This document shows, in pieces, positions 10,114 through 20,059 of a stretch of DNA of 43,414 bases. This DNA is from Oligoflexia bacterium (lineage in GTDB: Bacteria > Bdellovibrionota_G > JANQFH01). Made by a program: the position numbers and the translations under genes. How positions within the stretch are numbered: position 1 is the stretch's first letter; every line of letters starts with the position of its first letter. The DNA is taken from contig JANQFH010000036.1 of NCBI GenBank assembly GCA_028277945.1, forward strand, positions 1 through 43,414, in the 5' to 3' direction. The notes under the pieces were generated by a model, which made no database searches, was not told the DNA's origin, and saw nothing but the letters and a program-made list of their open reading frames with translations.

Positions 10114-12504
10114 CCGAATACGCTCAACATAACAGCCAATTGCCTCGAACTGACTCTCACCATCCAGCCCAGCCTGCTTCACAACCATTTCAGCCTTACC
10201 GCTGCCGAGATAATGCCCTGCTTTAAAAGGATATAACGAGTCTGCCCTGCCCTCTGGAGAACCCACCCAGCGATATAAGGTTGGTAGGGTAAAACCGGTA
10301 ATACCCATGGCCTCAGCTGCTCGCGCAGCTGGGAAGATCTGTTCTTGTTGCTTTTCATCAAGCAGATCAAAGAGTTCCGCGCTGGCAACGTAATAGACGG
10401 AGAGATTAAAACCAGCCTCGCGGATTTTTGGCAATGCCTCAGTTACAAAGGCATAGGCAGCCTCACTACCCTGTAACACCACGGTGCCATCGCCTGGCCT
10501 GTCTGCATCTGCCTCAACCAAGGCATAGACGCCTTGCTGTGCCACCTCTGCTGGAGCAATGCCAAGAGCTCGGCGGTCGAGCACCGTCTCTTTAGGCCGC
10601 GTGACAAAGGGCGCCAGTAGTGCGGGTCTGGCTCGCAGCGCTGCCGCCACTAAAGGCCAGATCTCCGTGGGTTCCCATGGTGTCAGGGTAATGGCCGTGC
10701 CTTTAACAAAGTTTTCTTGCAGCAGTTGCAGAGGTTGAGGATCTGCATGGGTGGGACCATCCTCACCGGTTTTTACGCCCGCGTGACCATTGATCATAAT
10801 GAAGGTGTGGTAGGGAGCTGCTTCAAAATCTTGCTTTAGTTGCTGGCCAATACAATGCACTCGGCAGGCAACATGTTCAAATGCGGCAATAAAAGCAGCA
10901 TAGGAGGCTGCCACACCAATATGGTTGCCATAGGCGGCAATACCGGTCATCACCGCTCCCATGGCATCTTCACATATTCCGCCGATGGAGATAATGCGAC
11001 TCTCAGGATTGTCCTGGCTATTGAAGAACCCTTCGGGAAAGTCTTTGTTTACAGTTGCTAAACTGGTTGAACCATAGAGGTCTGCCGCGCCGCCAATAAA
11101 GGCACCAGCTGTTTTGTGGTTTAGATAGTTGAGCACATTGCCCAACGTTCCACGCAGCGTGGTTTGCGTTTTGGGCTGCAGCTGAAGCTCAGCCGGAGTT
11201 TGATTTGGATCGAGCAAACTTCCCTCGTACAACTGATTCAGGTTGGCAAAGCCCTTACGGTTTTTGCGGTTACGTTGGTTCAGACGATCACGGCTAGAAC
11301 GTAGGCGAGCTGCAAAAAACTCGGCAAGATCCTGGTTGTTCTCGACAACCCTGCGCACCACCAAGAGGCTCTCCCAAAAGTTGTTCTCTAGTGCTACGGG
11401 GTTCATCTCGCCCTTAAAGCGCGGAAACTCAACACCAAAAGTATTCTCAAAATCCTGCAAGTAGTTGTAGTAGGCATCGCTGCAAACACCATGCCCTGCA
11501 CCGTGTGACGCTTTACCTTCTATGCCGTAACGCCAACCTTTGACCGTACGATAGACGACCATGGTGGGTTGATGGTTCGCCAGTTGTGTGGCAAGTTTTT
11601 GCGCGGCAAAGACTTTCTTAAAATCAAAGCCATCATCGACGTTGATGACATTCCAGTCGTTGACAAAACCCAACTCTGCTGGCGTCCACTGAACGTAGTC
11701 GCCTCGCTCACTTCCTTCACGACAAGGTCGGTTGGAGTCGATGGAGGCCTGATTCCAATCCAGATGCAACACCAAGTTGTGCAGCTGGTTGGTGGCCACC
11801 ATACCCAAAACCTCAAGGACGCGTCCGGCGGTCATGCCTGCTTCACCTTCGATAATGTGAACCCAGGGGCAGTTTTCACCGTAGGAGTCGAGCACGGCAA
11901 AGGCAATGCCGCAACTCGATGCTGTTGCCACACCCGAAGGACCGGTTGAAATCGGCACAAAGGGCACATTGGGCCCGGCATGGCCATCGAGCGCTTTAGC
12001 TTGATGTTTGCGAAAGTGCGGATAGGGGGTGATGGGATTTTTGCGAAAACCAAGCAGGTCTTCAAGACGCATCTGCCAAGCTTGCTTCTCTGCTAATAGA
12101 GAGCTCTCCCCTACTCGTGCCACTTCGTTACGCAGAGCAAACATGGCGTACTGACCCATGGCCTTGTGTCCAGCACCGTAGGAGATCATATCAGCATCTT
12201 TACGACTCGGGTCCGCGAGTTCGTAATCCATGGTTTCAAACAGCAAGCCTTCACAGATGCGGGCACAAGAGAGACTGCCACCCGGGTGACCCGAGCTGGG
12301 AACAAAGTTGAAGAGAATACCGCACAGCGTCCGGTAGATGAGGTCATACTTTTCAAAGTAGGCAATGGTTGAGGCATCGAGCTCTACACCCAGCTCATCC
12401 ATACAGTTGGCCAGCTCCAGATAGACACCACGTCGATCTCTGAGCTCTAAAACATCCTGCTGAACTCTGCTGAGCCTATCTAACTGATTGATCTTTAAAG
12501 GCAT
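10102..12504 (-). CDS. Transketolase-like ThDP enzyme, long form
   Basis: 800 aa against about 660 in standard transketolase. The three-domain order is clear: N-terminal ThDP domain with SSGHPGGSLS and a cofactor loop GEAGMTAGRVLE...DWNQASID, central pyrimidine domain with the catalytic Glu in GGICEDAMGAV and HAGVKTGEDGPTHADPQPL, then the C-terminal domain. Family members move two-carbon units between sugar phosphates in the pentose phosphate pathway. The cofactor motif begins GEA rather than GDG, and the N-terminus carries about 60 extra residues. AAGGGG precedes the ATG. The substrate may differ from that of housekeeping transketolase. Phosphoketolase motifs are absent. Confidence 0.85.
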   Translation of the reverse strand: MPLKINQLDRLSRVQQDVLELRDRRGVYLELANCMDELGVELDASTIAYFEKYDLIYRTLCGILFNFVPSSGHPGGSLSCARICEGLLFETMDYELADPSRKDADMISYGAGHKAMGQYAMFALRNEVARVGESSLLAEKQAWQMRLEDLLGFRKNPITPYPHFRKHQAKALDGHAGPNVPFVPISTGPSGVATASSCGIAFAVLDSYGENCPWVHIIEGEAGMTAGRVLEVLGMVATNQLHNLVLHLDWNQASIDSNRPCREGSERGDYVQWTPAELGFVNDWNVINVDDGFDFKKVFAAQKLATQLANHQPTMVVYRTVKGWRYGIEGKASHGAGHGVCSDAYYNYLQDFENTFGVEFPRFKGEMNPVALENNFWESLLVVRRVVENNQDLAEFFAARLRSSRDRLNQRNRKNRKGFANLNQLYEGSLLDPNQTPAELQLQPKTQTTLRGTLGNVLNYLNHKTAGAFIGGAADLYGSTSLATVNKDFPEGFFNSQDNPESRIISIGGICEDAMGAVMTGIAAYGNHIGVAASYAAFIAAFEHVACRVHCIGQQLKQDFEAAPYHTFIMINGHAGVKTGEDGPTHADPQPLQLLQENFVKGTAITLTPWEPTEIWPLVAAALRARPALLAPFVTRPKETVLDRRALGIAPAEVAQQGVYALVEADADRPGDGTVVLQGSEAAYAFVTEALPKIREAGFNLSVYYVASAELFDLLDEKQQEQIFPAARAAEAMGITGFTLPTLYRWVGSPEGRADSLYPFKAGHYLGSGKAEMVVKQAGLDGESQFEAIGCYVERIRSGK

Positions 12505-12725
12505 ACGACCCCTTTGCCGATGTGGTTTCAGGTCAATGGGTCCTATTTGTAGCCTCTCACACCTATAAAATCAACTACCTTGCTGGACAGTGAAATCGTC
12601 GGCTGCCGACTTGTGATCAATCAACGGTTCGCCCTGCTTGTGTTTGCAACGTTCAACCTCTATATTTACAAAGTGCTTTTGGGGAGCTGGCAAATCTGCT
12701 AAGAACAGCGCGCACTACCTACGTT

Positions 12726-12799
<74 letters not shown>

Positions 12800-12924
12800 T
12801 TCTAGTATGCAACCTATGAGAACAGGTCGCAGTAAAAGGGGAGCCGGTTGGGTCACGGCAAGTGTGGTATTCGAATTAACGATAAAGTTGCTGTGACAGG
12901 GTATAGGTAGTGGCTATTTCCTTT

Positions 12925-14025
12925 TCAGGAGCCAAAACCCATATCTAAGATATGTATTTGTCCTTCAGCTTCTTTTCCACTGTCAATATTAAAGTCAATG
13001 TCACCGTCGCTGGCCATCTGTGCTACCCCTTCAAATTTGCACTCTAAAGAACGTTTAATCGATTTTTCAGCCTGTGTAGCTATGGCGTATAGGGTACGTA
13101 AAAAGCACAACATGTCTGTCGGGCTTTCGCTGCTGCCGCAGCTGGTTAGGTCTACACTTGCACTCGCAAAGAAGTTATCGGCCGCAGTGCAGTCATCACC
13201 ACCTTTATCTTCAAGAGATGGAGCGCTCTCTACGGAAACCTCGGTGCTACCTGCAGGTGCTTGGCAGTCCCAGTTTTCGTCACCGCTGAATGATTGTGGT
13301 TCATTATACGTGGGTGCCGTAGGTAGGCTGCTGCAGAGCGAGTCATCACTGCTTGAGGAAGGCGACTTCTTTTCCTTAGTGGAATCATCGATATCAAAAG
13401 TGAATGGCACCTGCGAACCATCGCTCATTTGGCCACAGGCTAGGCCATCACTGTTCCATGCAAATACATAACCATTTGACGCGGCCAGTGTATTGATAGT
13501 TCCTCCAACAAAGGCCACAGTCAAAGAATTGGAACCGGTATGCACTGTAATACTACCTGTTCCATCTGTGGAAACTGATTTAATAATGTCAGAGTTACCC
13601 CAATTGTCTGTATCATCACGCAACTTAAAAGTGCCGGTATAGGCTGCGGTATTATCGCTGTTGTTTGTTACTGCTAATGTAAAATAAGCCTCATGGTCGT
13701 CACCATTGCACTGCCATCCTTGAATGGCGCCAAAGCTATCACCTGTCCCAGCTTCTTTTTGAAGCCTCAAGTCTAAGCTAAAGCCTTCAAATGCAAAGTT
13801 GACGTACTGCTTTGCAAGTTTAGAAGCCGAACTGTTCGAGTTTGAAGAGTCGAGTGTTACTGGATTACCGTCCGGATTGGTGATGAGTGCGTTTTCTACA
13901 GATGTTATCAGGTCAGCGCTAGTACCAGTATCAGATGAACTTGAACTACTACTGCCATCACAAGAGATCAGCGCAAACGCTCCTCCAAGAATAAGCACAC
14001 ACAGAACTGCCAATTGCCGTATCAT
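12925..14025 (-). CDS. Lipoprotein of unknown function with poly-Ser linker
   Basis: 366 aa. A lipoprotein signal peptide ends in the lipobox ALISC (Cys22), followed by Asp at +2 and a Ser-rich linker. In enterobacteria Asp at +2 holds lipoproteins in the inner membrane, but this rule may not apply here. The rest is rich in Ser, Thr, Asp and Asn with beta-strand character and about eight Cys, suggesting disulfides in an extracytoplasmic domain. No family recognised. AGGAGGGGG precedes the ATG. Confidence 0.85.
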   Translation of the reverse strand: MIRQLAVLCVLILGGAFALISCDGSSSSSSSDTGTSADLITSVENALITNPDGNPVTLDSSNSNSSASKLAKQYVNFAFEGFSLDLRLQKEAGTGDSFGAIQGWQCNGDDHEAYFTLAVTNNSDNTAAYTGTFKLRDDTDNWGNSDIIKSVSTDGTGSITVHTGSNSLTVAFVGGTINTLAASNGYVFAWNSDGLACGQMSDGSQVPFTFDIDDSTKEKKSPSSSSDDSLCSSLPTAPTYNEPQSFSGDENWDCQAPAGSTEVSVESAPSLEDKGGDDCTAADNFFASASVDLTSCGSSESPTDMLCFLRTLYAIATQAEKSIKRSLECKFEGVAQMASDGDIDFNIDSGKEAEGQIHILDMGFGS

Positions 14026-14260
14026 AACCCCCTCCTACTTACATTTTTTGTGATTTTTCTGGGAAAACCTGTGCGGTAGAATTACCGTCTAATTATAGCA
14101 TAACCAAAGTCATGGTGTTCAAGCTGGCTACGTAGATGACATGTTTTTTTATACATCCCCAAAAAACATTTAGTCACATTAGGTTGATGAACCAGTTAGC
14201 CTAACAAGGCTCATTGCAAACGGCCGTAGAAGATGATACCTGTCAGTCACTTCTTCTGTT

Positions 14261-15520
14261 CTACCTAAGAAAGACCATAATCCTTTCTTGTACGGCTTTA
14301 TCACGAAAAACGGCCGAATGAATAGAGTTTGATTTCTGCTCTACAAAAGTAGAGAAGTTTAAACGAAAGGCCTCGGGTAGCCTTGCCGCCTTCGTGGTCA
14401 CCGCCGAATCGCCATCTGCAAACAGGATGCTGTGAGGCACATTTGGCATATGCTGTTTGAACTCCTTTTTGTCGAACAACACCCTGGTCGGCTGTTGATC
14501 CTCTCCAGTGAGGAGTATGGCTTTAGCCAATGTAGAATGGGATGTGGCATAGATGTAGAGAAGCTTGGTTGGCACCTCCCCCTCGTTTTGGCTTGGCTCG
14601 TTAATTCGTTTGTTAAGCACATTCGCTCTAGCAAGCGCCTTTCTGACAAACTGGCGTCTATGCTGCATTACTTCCTCAGAAAGATTTGTTCGATTGCGCA
14701 AAAATCCCCATTGATACTTTTCCCAATCGTCGGCCTCAAGCAGAGAGTGGTTTAAGGGCTGCAAATGTCTGTCTAGAAACACCGGCACATAGTTAGCGAT
14801 GATTTGATAGCTGGAGGCGAAAGAAGCCAAGGCATCTGCCTTAATGAGAGATGTGTTCAAACCAAATTTTGCGCCCCACTTCATGTTACGAAAGACAATG
14901 AGAGAGCCAGCAAAAGGTACAGTAACCATAACCACTCGGCCAATCACTTGGGCTCCTTGCCAATTTTCAATGGCTGTTTCAGGTTGCTGTGTGCCATAAC
15001 GCAAATAGTAGCTGGCAATCAGGCCGCCCATACTGTGGGCGATGATAGAAATGCGCTGTACGCCTTGAGTCTGCAGCGACTCGATCAGCTCACCAAGCTT
15101 TTGCACCGTTTGGTAGTAATCCTCGCGCCAATCGTAGGCAAAGTGATGAATCTGAGCCCTGCTGCCCTTTTCGCGCTGCAGCCGCTTGAGAAATCGCCCG
15201 TAAAAGTCTCTGGAGTAGATTCCTGGAACAATAGGCACCCGCTGCAAAATTCCCGCTGGCACTAGGGTCAACTCACCGGGAACACCAAAACCCACACGAG
15301 CCGCGGTCTTTCTGCCAAAAAGTGCTTGCGCGGCACTAATCCAAACCACTTTTTCATCCGATGCCTGAACCAGGTGACTACCATAGAACCCGGGAATGAA
15401 AATAATCTGCTCAAGCTCTGCATCGGGTGTAACAACCATAAATTGGGTCGCACAAGAAAACAGCAGGCTTTGGAAAACAAAAAGCGCAATGACCAGCGGT
15501 TTCCTGTTCGTTGTTTTCAT
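14261..15520 (-). CDS. LCAT-like lipase/acyltransferase, predicted lipoprotein
   Basis: 419 aa. Lipobox LLFSC (Cys23). An alpha/beta-hydrolase of the lecithin:cholesterol acyltransferase / lysosomal phospholipase family: IIFIPGFYGSHL (oxyanion region), YDWRED, and the nucleophile motif AHSMGG with Ser163. Asp in FADGDSAV and His in NSIHSAVF are the likely remaining triad members. Family members hydrolyse or transfer acyl chains of phospholipids. An envelope-anchored form would act on outer-leaflet or prey/host lipids; the substrate is an inference. Confidence 0.85.
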   Translation of the reverse strand: MKTTNRKPLVIALFVFQSLLFSCATQFMVVTPDAELEQIIFIPGFYGSHLVQASDEKVVWISAAQALFGRKTAARVGFGVPGELTLVPAGILQRVPIVPGIYSRDFYGRFLKRLQREKGSRAQIHHFAYDWREDYYQTVQKLGELIESLQTQGVQRISIIAHSMGGLIASYYLRYGTQQPETAIENWQGAQVIGRVVMVTVPFAGSLIVFRNMKWGAKFGLNTSLIKADALASFASSYQIIANYVPVFLDRHLQPLNHSLLEADDWEKYQWGFLRNRTNLSEEVMQHRRQFVRKALARANVLNKRINEPSQNEGEVPTKLLYIYATSHSTLAKAILLTGEDQQPTRVLFDKKEFKQHMPNVPHSILFADGDSAVTTKAARLPEAFRLNFSTFVEQKSNSIHSAVFRDKAVQERIMVFLR

Positions 15521-15693
15521 GCTATGAAGAGCGTTCCTTGGTCACCAGTGCGGTACATAGGACACGGAAGAGTAACTAGTTTTATATTTTTCTCCAGTTA
15601 TTAAACACATAGCGTCATTGCTTAGCTGATTTGCCTAAAAATGTTAAGAATTATTTAAGAGCACTGAAGGGGAAGTTTTGATAACCCAATTGC

Positions 15694-16476
15694 ATGGCTG
15701 TTTGGAAACCCATTACCCAGAGATTTTCTAACTACTACCCTTATGTGAGAAAATGGGGTCTGCGCCACGGCGTTGCGGCAGTTCGTAAGTTGTTTCCAGA
15801 GGCAGGATCATCAGATAAGACCCCAGTAACAACCACACTGTCGCTGCCACACATTCGCCATCCCATCAATCTCAGACCTCGGACCGCAGATATTGCAACG
15901 TTTCTAGCAGTGTTCTTTGAGGAGGAGTATCGCCTAGAGCTTAGGTTTGAGCCAAAGTTCATAGTCGATGGTGGTGCTAACATCGGCTGTGTGGCGGTCT
16001 TTTTTGCTAACTGCTATCCCAAGGCACAGATTGTCGCTGTAGAGCCGGAAAACTCTAATTACGCACTACTAGAGGAAAACTGCAAAGACTATGCAAACAT
16101 TAAAACGATAAAATCTGCTATCTGGAGTGATGACAGCTATGTGAAAATTTCCAATGCCACTGCTGGCAAGTCATCCTTCCAAGTGGAACCAGCGCAAGCT
16201 CAAATGGATGCGGCCTTTAAAGGGCTCTCCATCGCCACTTTGATGCAAAAATTTAACCTGCCGACAATCGACATCCTTAAGCTTGATGTGGAAGGTGCAG
16301 AAAAAGAGATATTTTCGTACAACTATGAAAGTTGGCTTGATAGAGTGAAGGTTATTGTTTTGGAGTTGCATGATCGCTTCCAACCCGGCTGCAGTGAAGT
16401 GGTACGCTCAGTATTGAAAAATTATGACTTTGAGATGTTGACAAAGGGCGATAATACAATCTTTGTAAAGCCATGA
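15694..16476 (+). CDS. FkbM-family SAM-dependent methyltransferase
   Basis: 260 aa. SAM-binding motif I is FIVDGGANIGCVAVF, followed by IVAVEPENSNYALLEENC and the FkbM hallmark DILKLDVEGAEKEIF. Family members O-methylate sugars or other small molecules, often in glycan or natural-product pathways. The N-terminal 60 residues are basic and carry no motif. ATG 15694 is the only start available after an in-frame stop at 15682. The nearest Shine-Dalgarno-like sequence (AAGGGGAAG) lies over 15 nt away, so initiation may be weak. Single-gene unit. Confidence 0.88.
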   Translation: MAVWKPITQRFSNYYPYVRKWGLRHGVAAVRKLFPEAGSSDKTPVTTTLSLPHIRHPINLRPRTADIATFLAVFFEEEYRLELRFEPKFIVDGGANIGCVAVFFANCYPKAQIVAVEPENSNYALLEENCKDYANIKTIKSAIWSDDSYVKISNATAGKSSFQVEPAQAQMDAAFKGLSIATLMQKFNLPTIDILKLDVEGAEKEIFSYNYESWLDRVKVIVLELHDRFQPGCSEVVRSVLKNYDFEMLTKGDNTIFVKP

Positions 16477-16504
16477 GCTACTGCTTGGACCACAAGAAGC
16501 CAAG

Positions 16505-17326
16505 TTAGCTTCGCAAGTAGGACCACGCCATGTCGCGGTTGGAGGCAGCACCATGAAAATCTCTCGTGAGTAGTATCAAACCAACATCGACCGCTGGTGG
16601 AAAAAGCGCTACAGCTTGCTCAACAACCTGCTGCGGTGAGCTGCCACGTGTGAGCTCTGTGTAAACGTGGTAGGCCAACCGCTGCCGGGCCAAACTCTCG
16701 CCATCGCCAGTGACGGCAACAGCGCCACCTTCCCAGACAAACAGGCCGCAACCAGGCAGGGGCACATCGCCAACGCGGCCGAGCACACTCAGAGGGGTGC
16801 CGCCGGTACTCAGTGCGGCGGCAAACTGCTTACCGTTTGAGACCACAGCACCAACGGTGTCACCAGGGCCAAGGTTGTGACTGCCCTGTCGCTGCTTTTC
16901 AATGGCCCGATGAAACCGCTCAACTGCCTTGTGCGTAGTGGGATCGTACTCCGCAAAACCATGCTGCCGGGCAAAATGGTTTGCTCCACTACCAGCCAAA
17001 AGAATTTGTGGTTCCGCAAAAACCTTGCGCGCCACAAAGATGGGGTTCTTGACTTGTTGCAGAGCTGCAACCGCAGCAAATTCGCCGCTGGAATCCATAC
17101 AGGCAGCATCCATCTCAATGGTCTTGCCATCCATGCGTAAATTGGAGCCAGTACCTGCATTGAAACGCGGATCATCCTCAAGCTCGGCAACTGCACTACA
17201 AGCGGCATCGAGCACACACCCAGCCGTTTTGAGCGTCTCTATACCCTGCTGTGCTGCCCGCTCGGTGCCATCACACCAAGCAGACTTGGATCCAGCACCA
17301 CCGTGGGTGAGGATTTCATAGGCCAT
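16505..17326 (-). CDS. Isoaspartyl peptidase / plant-type L-asparaginase (Ntn hydrolase)
   Basis: 273 aa. THGGAG at the N-terminus, DPRFNAGTGS, and the autoprocessing site GPGDTVGAVV, whose Thr becomes the N-terminal nucleophile of the beta subunit. STGGTPLSVLGRVGDVPLPGCG supplies substrate-binding residues. The enzyme removes isoaspartyl dipeptides or hydrolyses asparagine. At 273 aa it is shorter than the usual 310-320. It is convergent with the FkbM gene; a 35-nt imperfect hairpin (16475-16509) spans the junction. Confidence 0.9.
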   Translation of the reverse strand: MAYEILTHGGAGSKSAWCDGTERAAQQGIETLKTAGCVLDAACSAVAELEDDPRFNAGTGSNLRMDGKTIEMDAACMDSSGEFAAVAALQQVKNPIFVARKVFAEPQILLAGSGANHFARQHGFAEYDPTTHKAVERFHRAIEKQRQGSHNLGPGDTVGAVVSNGKQFAAALSTGGTPLSVLGRVGDVPLPGCGLFVWEGGAVAVTGDGESLARQRLAYHVYTELTRGSSPQQVVEQAVALFPPAVDVGLILLTRDFHGAASNRDMAWSYLRS

Positions 17327-17374
17327 CAGCGTAATTTACTCATAAACTCCGGTAAAATCTATTAATGTTGTTTG

Positions 17375-18430
17375 ATGCGCAACATCTATGGCAGCGTGAG
17401 CTGCATCATGGCTCTATTTCTATTCAGCACATGTTCGCCAGTGGAGATAGACCCGCAGAAACCGCATCACACCTCACGTGGTTTTCGTAATGTTCATGCT
17501 TATGAAAAGAGAGGTCGCTTTGCCTTTTGGAAGTGGCAGTGGCAGAGAATCGCAAAAGAACTGCCAAGTGCTGAGGAGTATACCTTTCCTGTTGCTGAGA
17601 ATGATCCAGCCTTTTTGCAAAAGAATCGTACCCAAACCACTGTGACTTGGGTTGGCCACGCTACCCTACTGCTACAGCTAGAAGGCATCAATATCCTCAC
17701 CGATCCACACTTTACTGAACGGGCATCCCCGGTGAGCTGGGCAGGCCCCAAGCGTTTGGTGGCGCCGGGCTTGAGCCTAGACGACCTACCAGTAATCGAC
17801 ATTGTCGTCATCTCCCACAACCACCATGACTCGCTCGACCTTGAAACCGTCAAACGCCTGCACCAACGTAGGGGAGGTGAAGAGACGCTCTTTTTTGTGC
17901 CTCTGAAACTTAAGCCGTGGTTTACCAAGCTTGGCATTACCAACGTGATCGAGCTGGACTGGTGGCAAAGCCATGAGGTTGGAAAACTCAAGGTTGTTGC
18001 TCTACCAGTGCAGCACTGGTCGCGACGAACGCTTTTGGACACCAATAAGACTCTGTGGGCAGCGTGGGGCATCGTCACTCCAGAGTTCCGTTTTCTCTTT
18101 GCCGGTGACTCGGGGTATACACCGCACTTTCGTGACATTGGTGCGCGTTACGGCCCCTTTGACCTGGCAGCCATTCCCATTGGTGCCTATGAGCCGCGTT
18201 GGTTTATGAAGGCCTCCCATGTTAACCCTGAGGAGGCTGTTCAGGTGCACCAGGATCTGCAGGCCAAGTTCTCTGTAGCCATTCACTGGGGAACCTTTAT
18301 CTTAACCGACGAGCCCCTGGATGAGCCGCCAAAAGAGTTGGCCTCTGCTCTGAAACAGGCAGGAATCTCACCACAAGAGTTTATGGTGTTCCAACACGGC
18401 CAGACCCACATCTTTGCGGATAAGAACTAG
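17375..18430 (+). CDS. NAPE-PLD-like MBL-fold metallohydrolase, predicted lipoprotein
   Basis: 351 aa. The N-terminal hydrophobic segment ends in FLFSTC, a lipobox. NAPE-PLD/UlaG-like features follow: TWVGHATLLLQLEG, LTDPHFTERASPVSWAGPKR, the metal motif SHNHHDSLD, VQHW, AGDSGY and HWGTF. In the usual HxHxDH motif the last His is replaced by Ser, so the second metal site may be altered. Family members hydrolyse phosphodiester bonds of N-acyl phosphatidylethanolamines, though many bacterial ones are untested. ATG 17375 is preferred to an upstream TTG. The gamma-glutamyltransferase gene follows after 3 nt. Confidence 0.87.
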   Translation: MRNIYGSVSCIMALFLFSTCSPVEIDPQKPHHTSRGFRNVHAYEKRGRFAFWKWQWQRIAKELPSAEEYTFPVAENDPAFLQKNRTQTTVTWVGHATLLLQLEGINILTDPHFTERASPVSWAGPKRLVAPGLSLDDLPVIDIVVISHNHHDSLDLETVKRLHQRRGGEETLFFVPLKLKPWFTKLGITNVIELDWWQSHEVGKLKVVALPVQHWSRRTLLDTNKTLWAAWGIVTPEFRFLFAGDSGYTPHFRDIGARYGPFDLAAIPIGAYEPRWFMKASHVNPEEAVQVHQDLQAKFSVAIHWGTFILTDEPLDEPPKELASALKQAGISPQEFMVFQHGQTHIFADKN

Positions 18431-18433
18431 CTG

Positions 18434-20020
18434 ATGGCGGTCTCGATAAAACGCACCACACCCCTGTGCTCTAAGCGCGGCATGGTGGCAACTAGTCAAC
18501 CGCTTGCCTCTGAGGTTGGCCGAGAGATCCTTAAGGAGGGCGGCACCGCCGTTGATGCTACTATTGCCATGGCAGCTGCATTGGTTTTATGCGAGCCTAC
18601 TGCCAATGGTTTGGGTGGGGATGCCTTTGCTATGGTTTGGGCGGATGGTGAGCTTGTTGGCCTGCAGGCATCGGGCCGTGCGCCTAGAGCCCTCAACCCT
18701 GCCCTGCTCAAACAAAAGGGCTTCGTGGAGATGCCCAAGCAGGGTTGGGAGAGTGTCACTGTTCCTGGAGCCGTCTCTGGGTGGATCGCACTGCATCGTC
18801 GTTTTGGCAAGTTGCCGCTACAAGAGCTCTTACAACCGGCCATCCATTACTGCCAGCAAGGCTTTGTCGTTCAACCACGAACCGCGCAGCATTGGCAGCG
18901 CGCTGCCAAGCTGTTTGCTGAACAAGAGGGGTTTCGTCACAGCTTTCTACCCCTTGGCCGTGCCCCCAAAGCCGGAGAACGCTTCAAGCATCCTGATCTA
19001 GGTCGATCTCTAGAAGTGATTAGCCAGCATGGTGAGAGAGGTTTCTATGAAATCCTTGCCGAGCAGATCGTTGCCTACTCAAAAGGCCAAGGTGGATATT
19101 TCGAACTTGCAGATTTTCACAGCCATCAAGCTGAGTTTGTTCAACCCATCTCCATAAATTACCGTGGTGTGGATATATGGGAGTTGCCCCCGAACACCCA
19201 AGGTATTGCCGCACTCATGGCCCTTGGCATGACCGCCCACTTTCCACTGCCAACCGCGGAGTTCGATGCAGCAAAACGTTGGCATGTGCTTATCGAAGCG
19301 ATGCGGTTGAGCTTTGCTACGACCTACGCACACGTTGCCGATCCAGACGGTATGCGAATCTCCATAGAGGAGTTGCTAGATCCGAGCTGTCTACAAAAAC
19401 AAGCAGAACGTATCTCACTGCAAAAACGCATGGACCTATCTGAATTAAACTTTCCTAAAGATGCCGGCACCGTCTATCTCTGTGCTGCTGACAGCAACAA
19501 CATGATGGTTAGCTTTATCCAGTCTAATTATTATGGTTTTGGTTCTGGCATTGTCGTACCGGGTACGGGTATTGCCTTGCACAACCGTGGTTATGCCTTT
19601 TCATTAAATCCTACCAGCCCAAACCTCTTGGCACCTGGTAAGCGCCCCTTCCACACCATCATGCCTGGTTTCCTCACCAAAGCGGGCCAGCCTTTGGGTC
19701 CCTTCGGCATTATGGGGGGTATGATGCAGCCACAGGCGCACCTCCAGGTGGTGTCGAGTATCGTTGATCAAGGAGACAACATCCAGCAGGCAATCAATAG
19801 CGCCAGGATACGGATCAACCCTGACGACCAATTGAGCTGGGAGGCACATCTAGAGCCAGCACTGCTAGAAAAACTGCGCGCATTAGGTCATCGATGTCGA
19901 GCAGATGCGGGTGAAACAAGTGAGTTTGGTGGCGGTCAAATTATTTATTTCGACAGGGATCGTCAGGAATATCAAGGCGCCTCGGATCCACGCAAAGATG
20001 GTGTGGCTCTTGGTTTATGA
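18434..20020 (+). CDS. ggt: Gamma-glutamyltransferase
   Basis: 528 aa. GGTAVDATIAMAAALVLCEP and NGLGGDAFAMVW mark the large subunit. The autoprocessing site is DAGTVYLCAAD, with Thr as nucleophile of the small subunit. SFIQSNYYGFGSGIVVPGTGIALHNRG and GIMGGMMQPQAHLQV are signature blocks. It transfers or hydrolyses the gamma-glutamyl group of glutathione and related compounds. No obvious signal peptide, so a cytoplasmic form is likely. Probably co-transcribed with the MBL-fold gene 3 nt upstream. Confidence 0.93.
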   Translation: MAVSIKRTTPLCSKRGMVATSQPLASEVGREILKEGGTAVDATIAMAAALVLCEPTANGLGGDAFAMVWADGELVGLQASGRAPRALNPALLKQKGFVEMPKQGWESVTVPGAVSGWIALHRRFGKLPLQELLQPAIHYCQQGFVVQPRTAQHWQRAAKLFAEQEGFRHSFLPLGRAPKAGERFKHPDLGRSLEVISQHGERGFYEILAEQIVAYSKGQGGYFELADFHSHQAEFVQPISINYRGVDIWELPPNTQGIAALMALGMTAHFPLPTAEFDAAKRWHVLIEAMRLSFATTYAHVADPDGMRISIEELLDPSCLQKQAERISLQKRMDLSELNFPKDAGTVYLCAADSNNMMVSFIQSNYYGFGSGIVVPGTGIALHNRGYAFSLNPTSPNLLAPGKRPFHTIMPGFLTKAGQPLGPFGIMGGMMQPQAHLQVVSSIVDQGDNIQQAINSARIRINPDDQLSWEAHLEPALLEKLRALGHRCRADAGETSEFGGGQIIYFDRDRQEYQGASDPRKDGVALGL

Positions 20021-20059
20021 TCTGCCTGGTAACTCAAACAGCTCTTACTTGGTTAAGTT

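Noticed and set aside
11569-11949. Plus-strand frames inside the transketolase gene, including one of 126 codons
   Set aside because: Antisense shadows of a gene with strong family motifs; no ribosome site or domain.
10102-12504. Phosphoketolase as an alternative identity
   Set aside because: Length fits, but GHPGGSLS, GEDGPTH and the GICEDAM Glu are transketolase motifs and phosphoketolase-specific blocks are missing.
12998-13471. 157-codon plus-strand frame opposite the poly-Ser lipoprotein
   Set aside because: The lipoprotein frame has a signal peptide, lipobox and strong ribosome site; the opposite frame has none.
16475-16509. Intrinsic terminator between FkbM and isoaspartyl peptidase genes
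   Set aside because: An imperfect hairpin is present but no T-tract follows on either strand.
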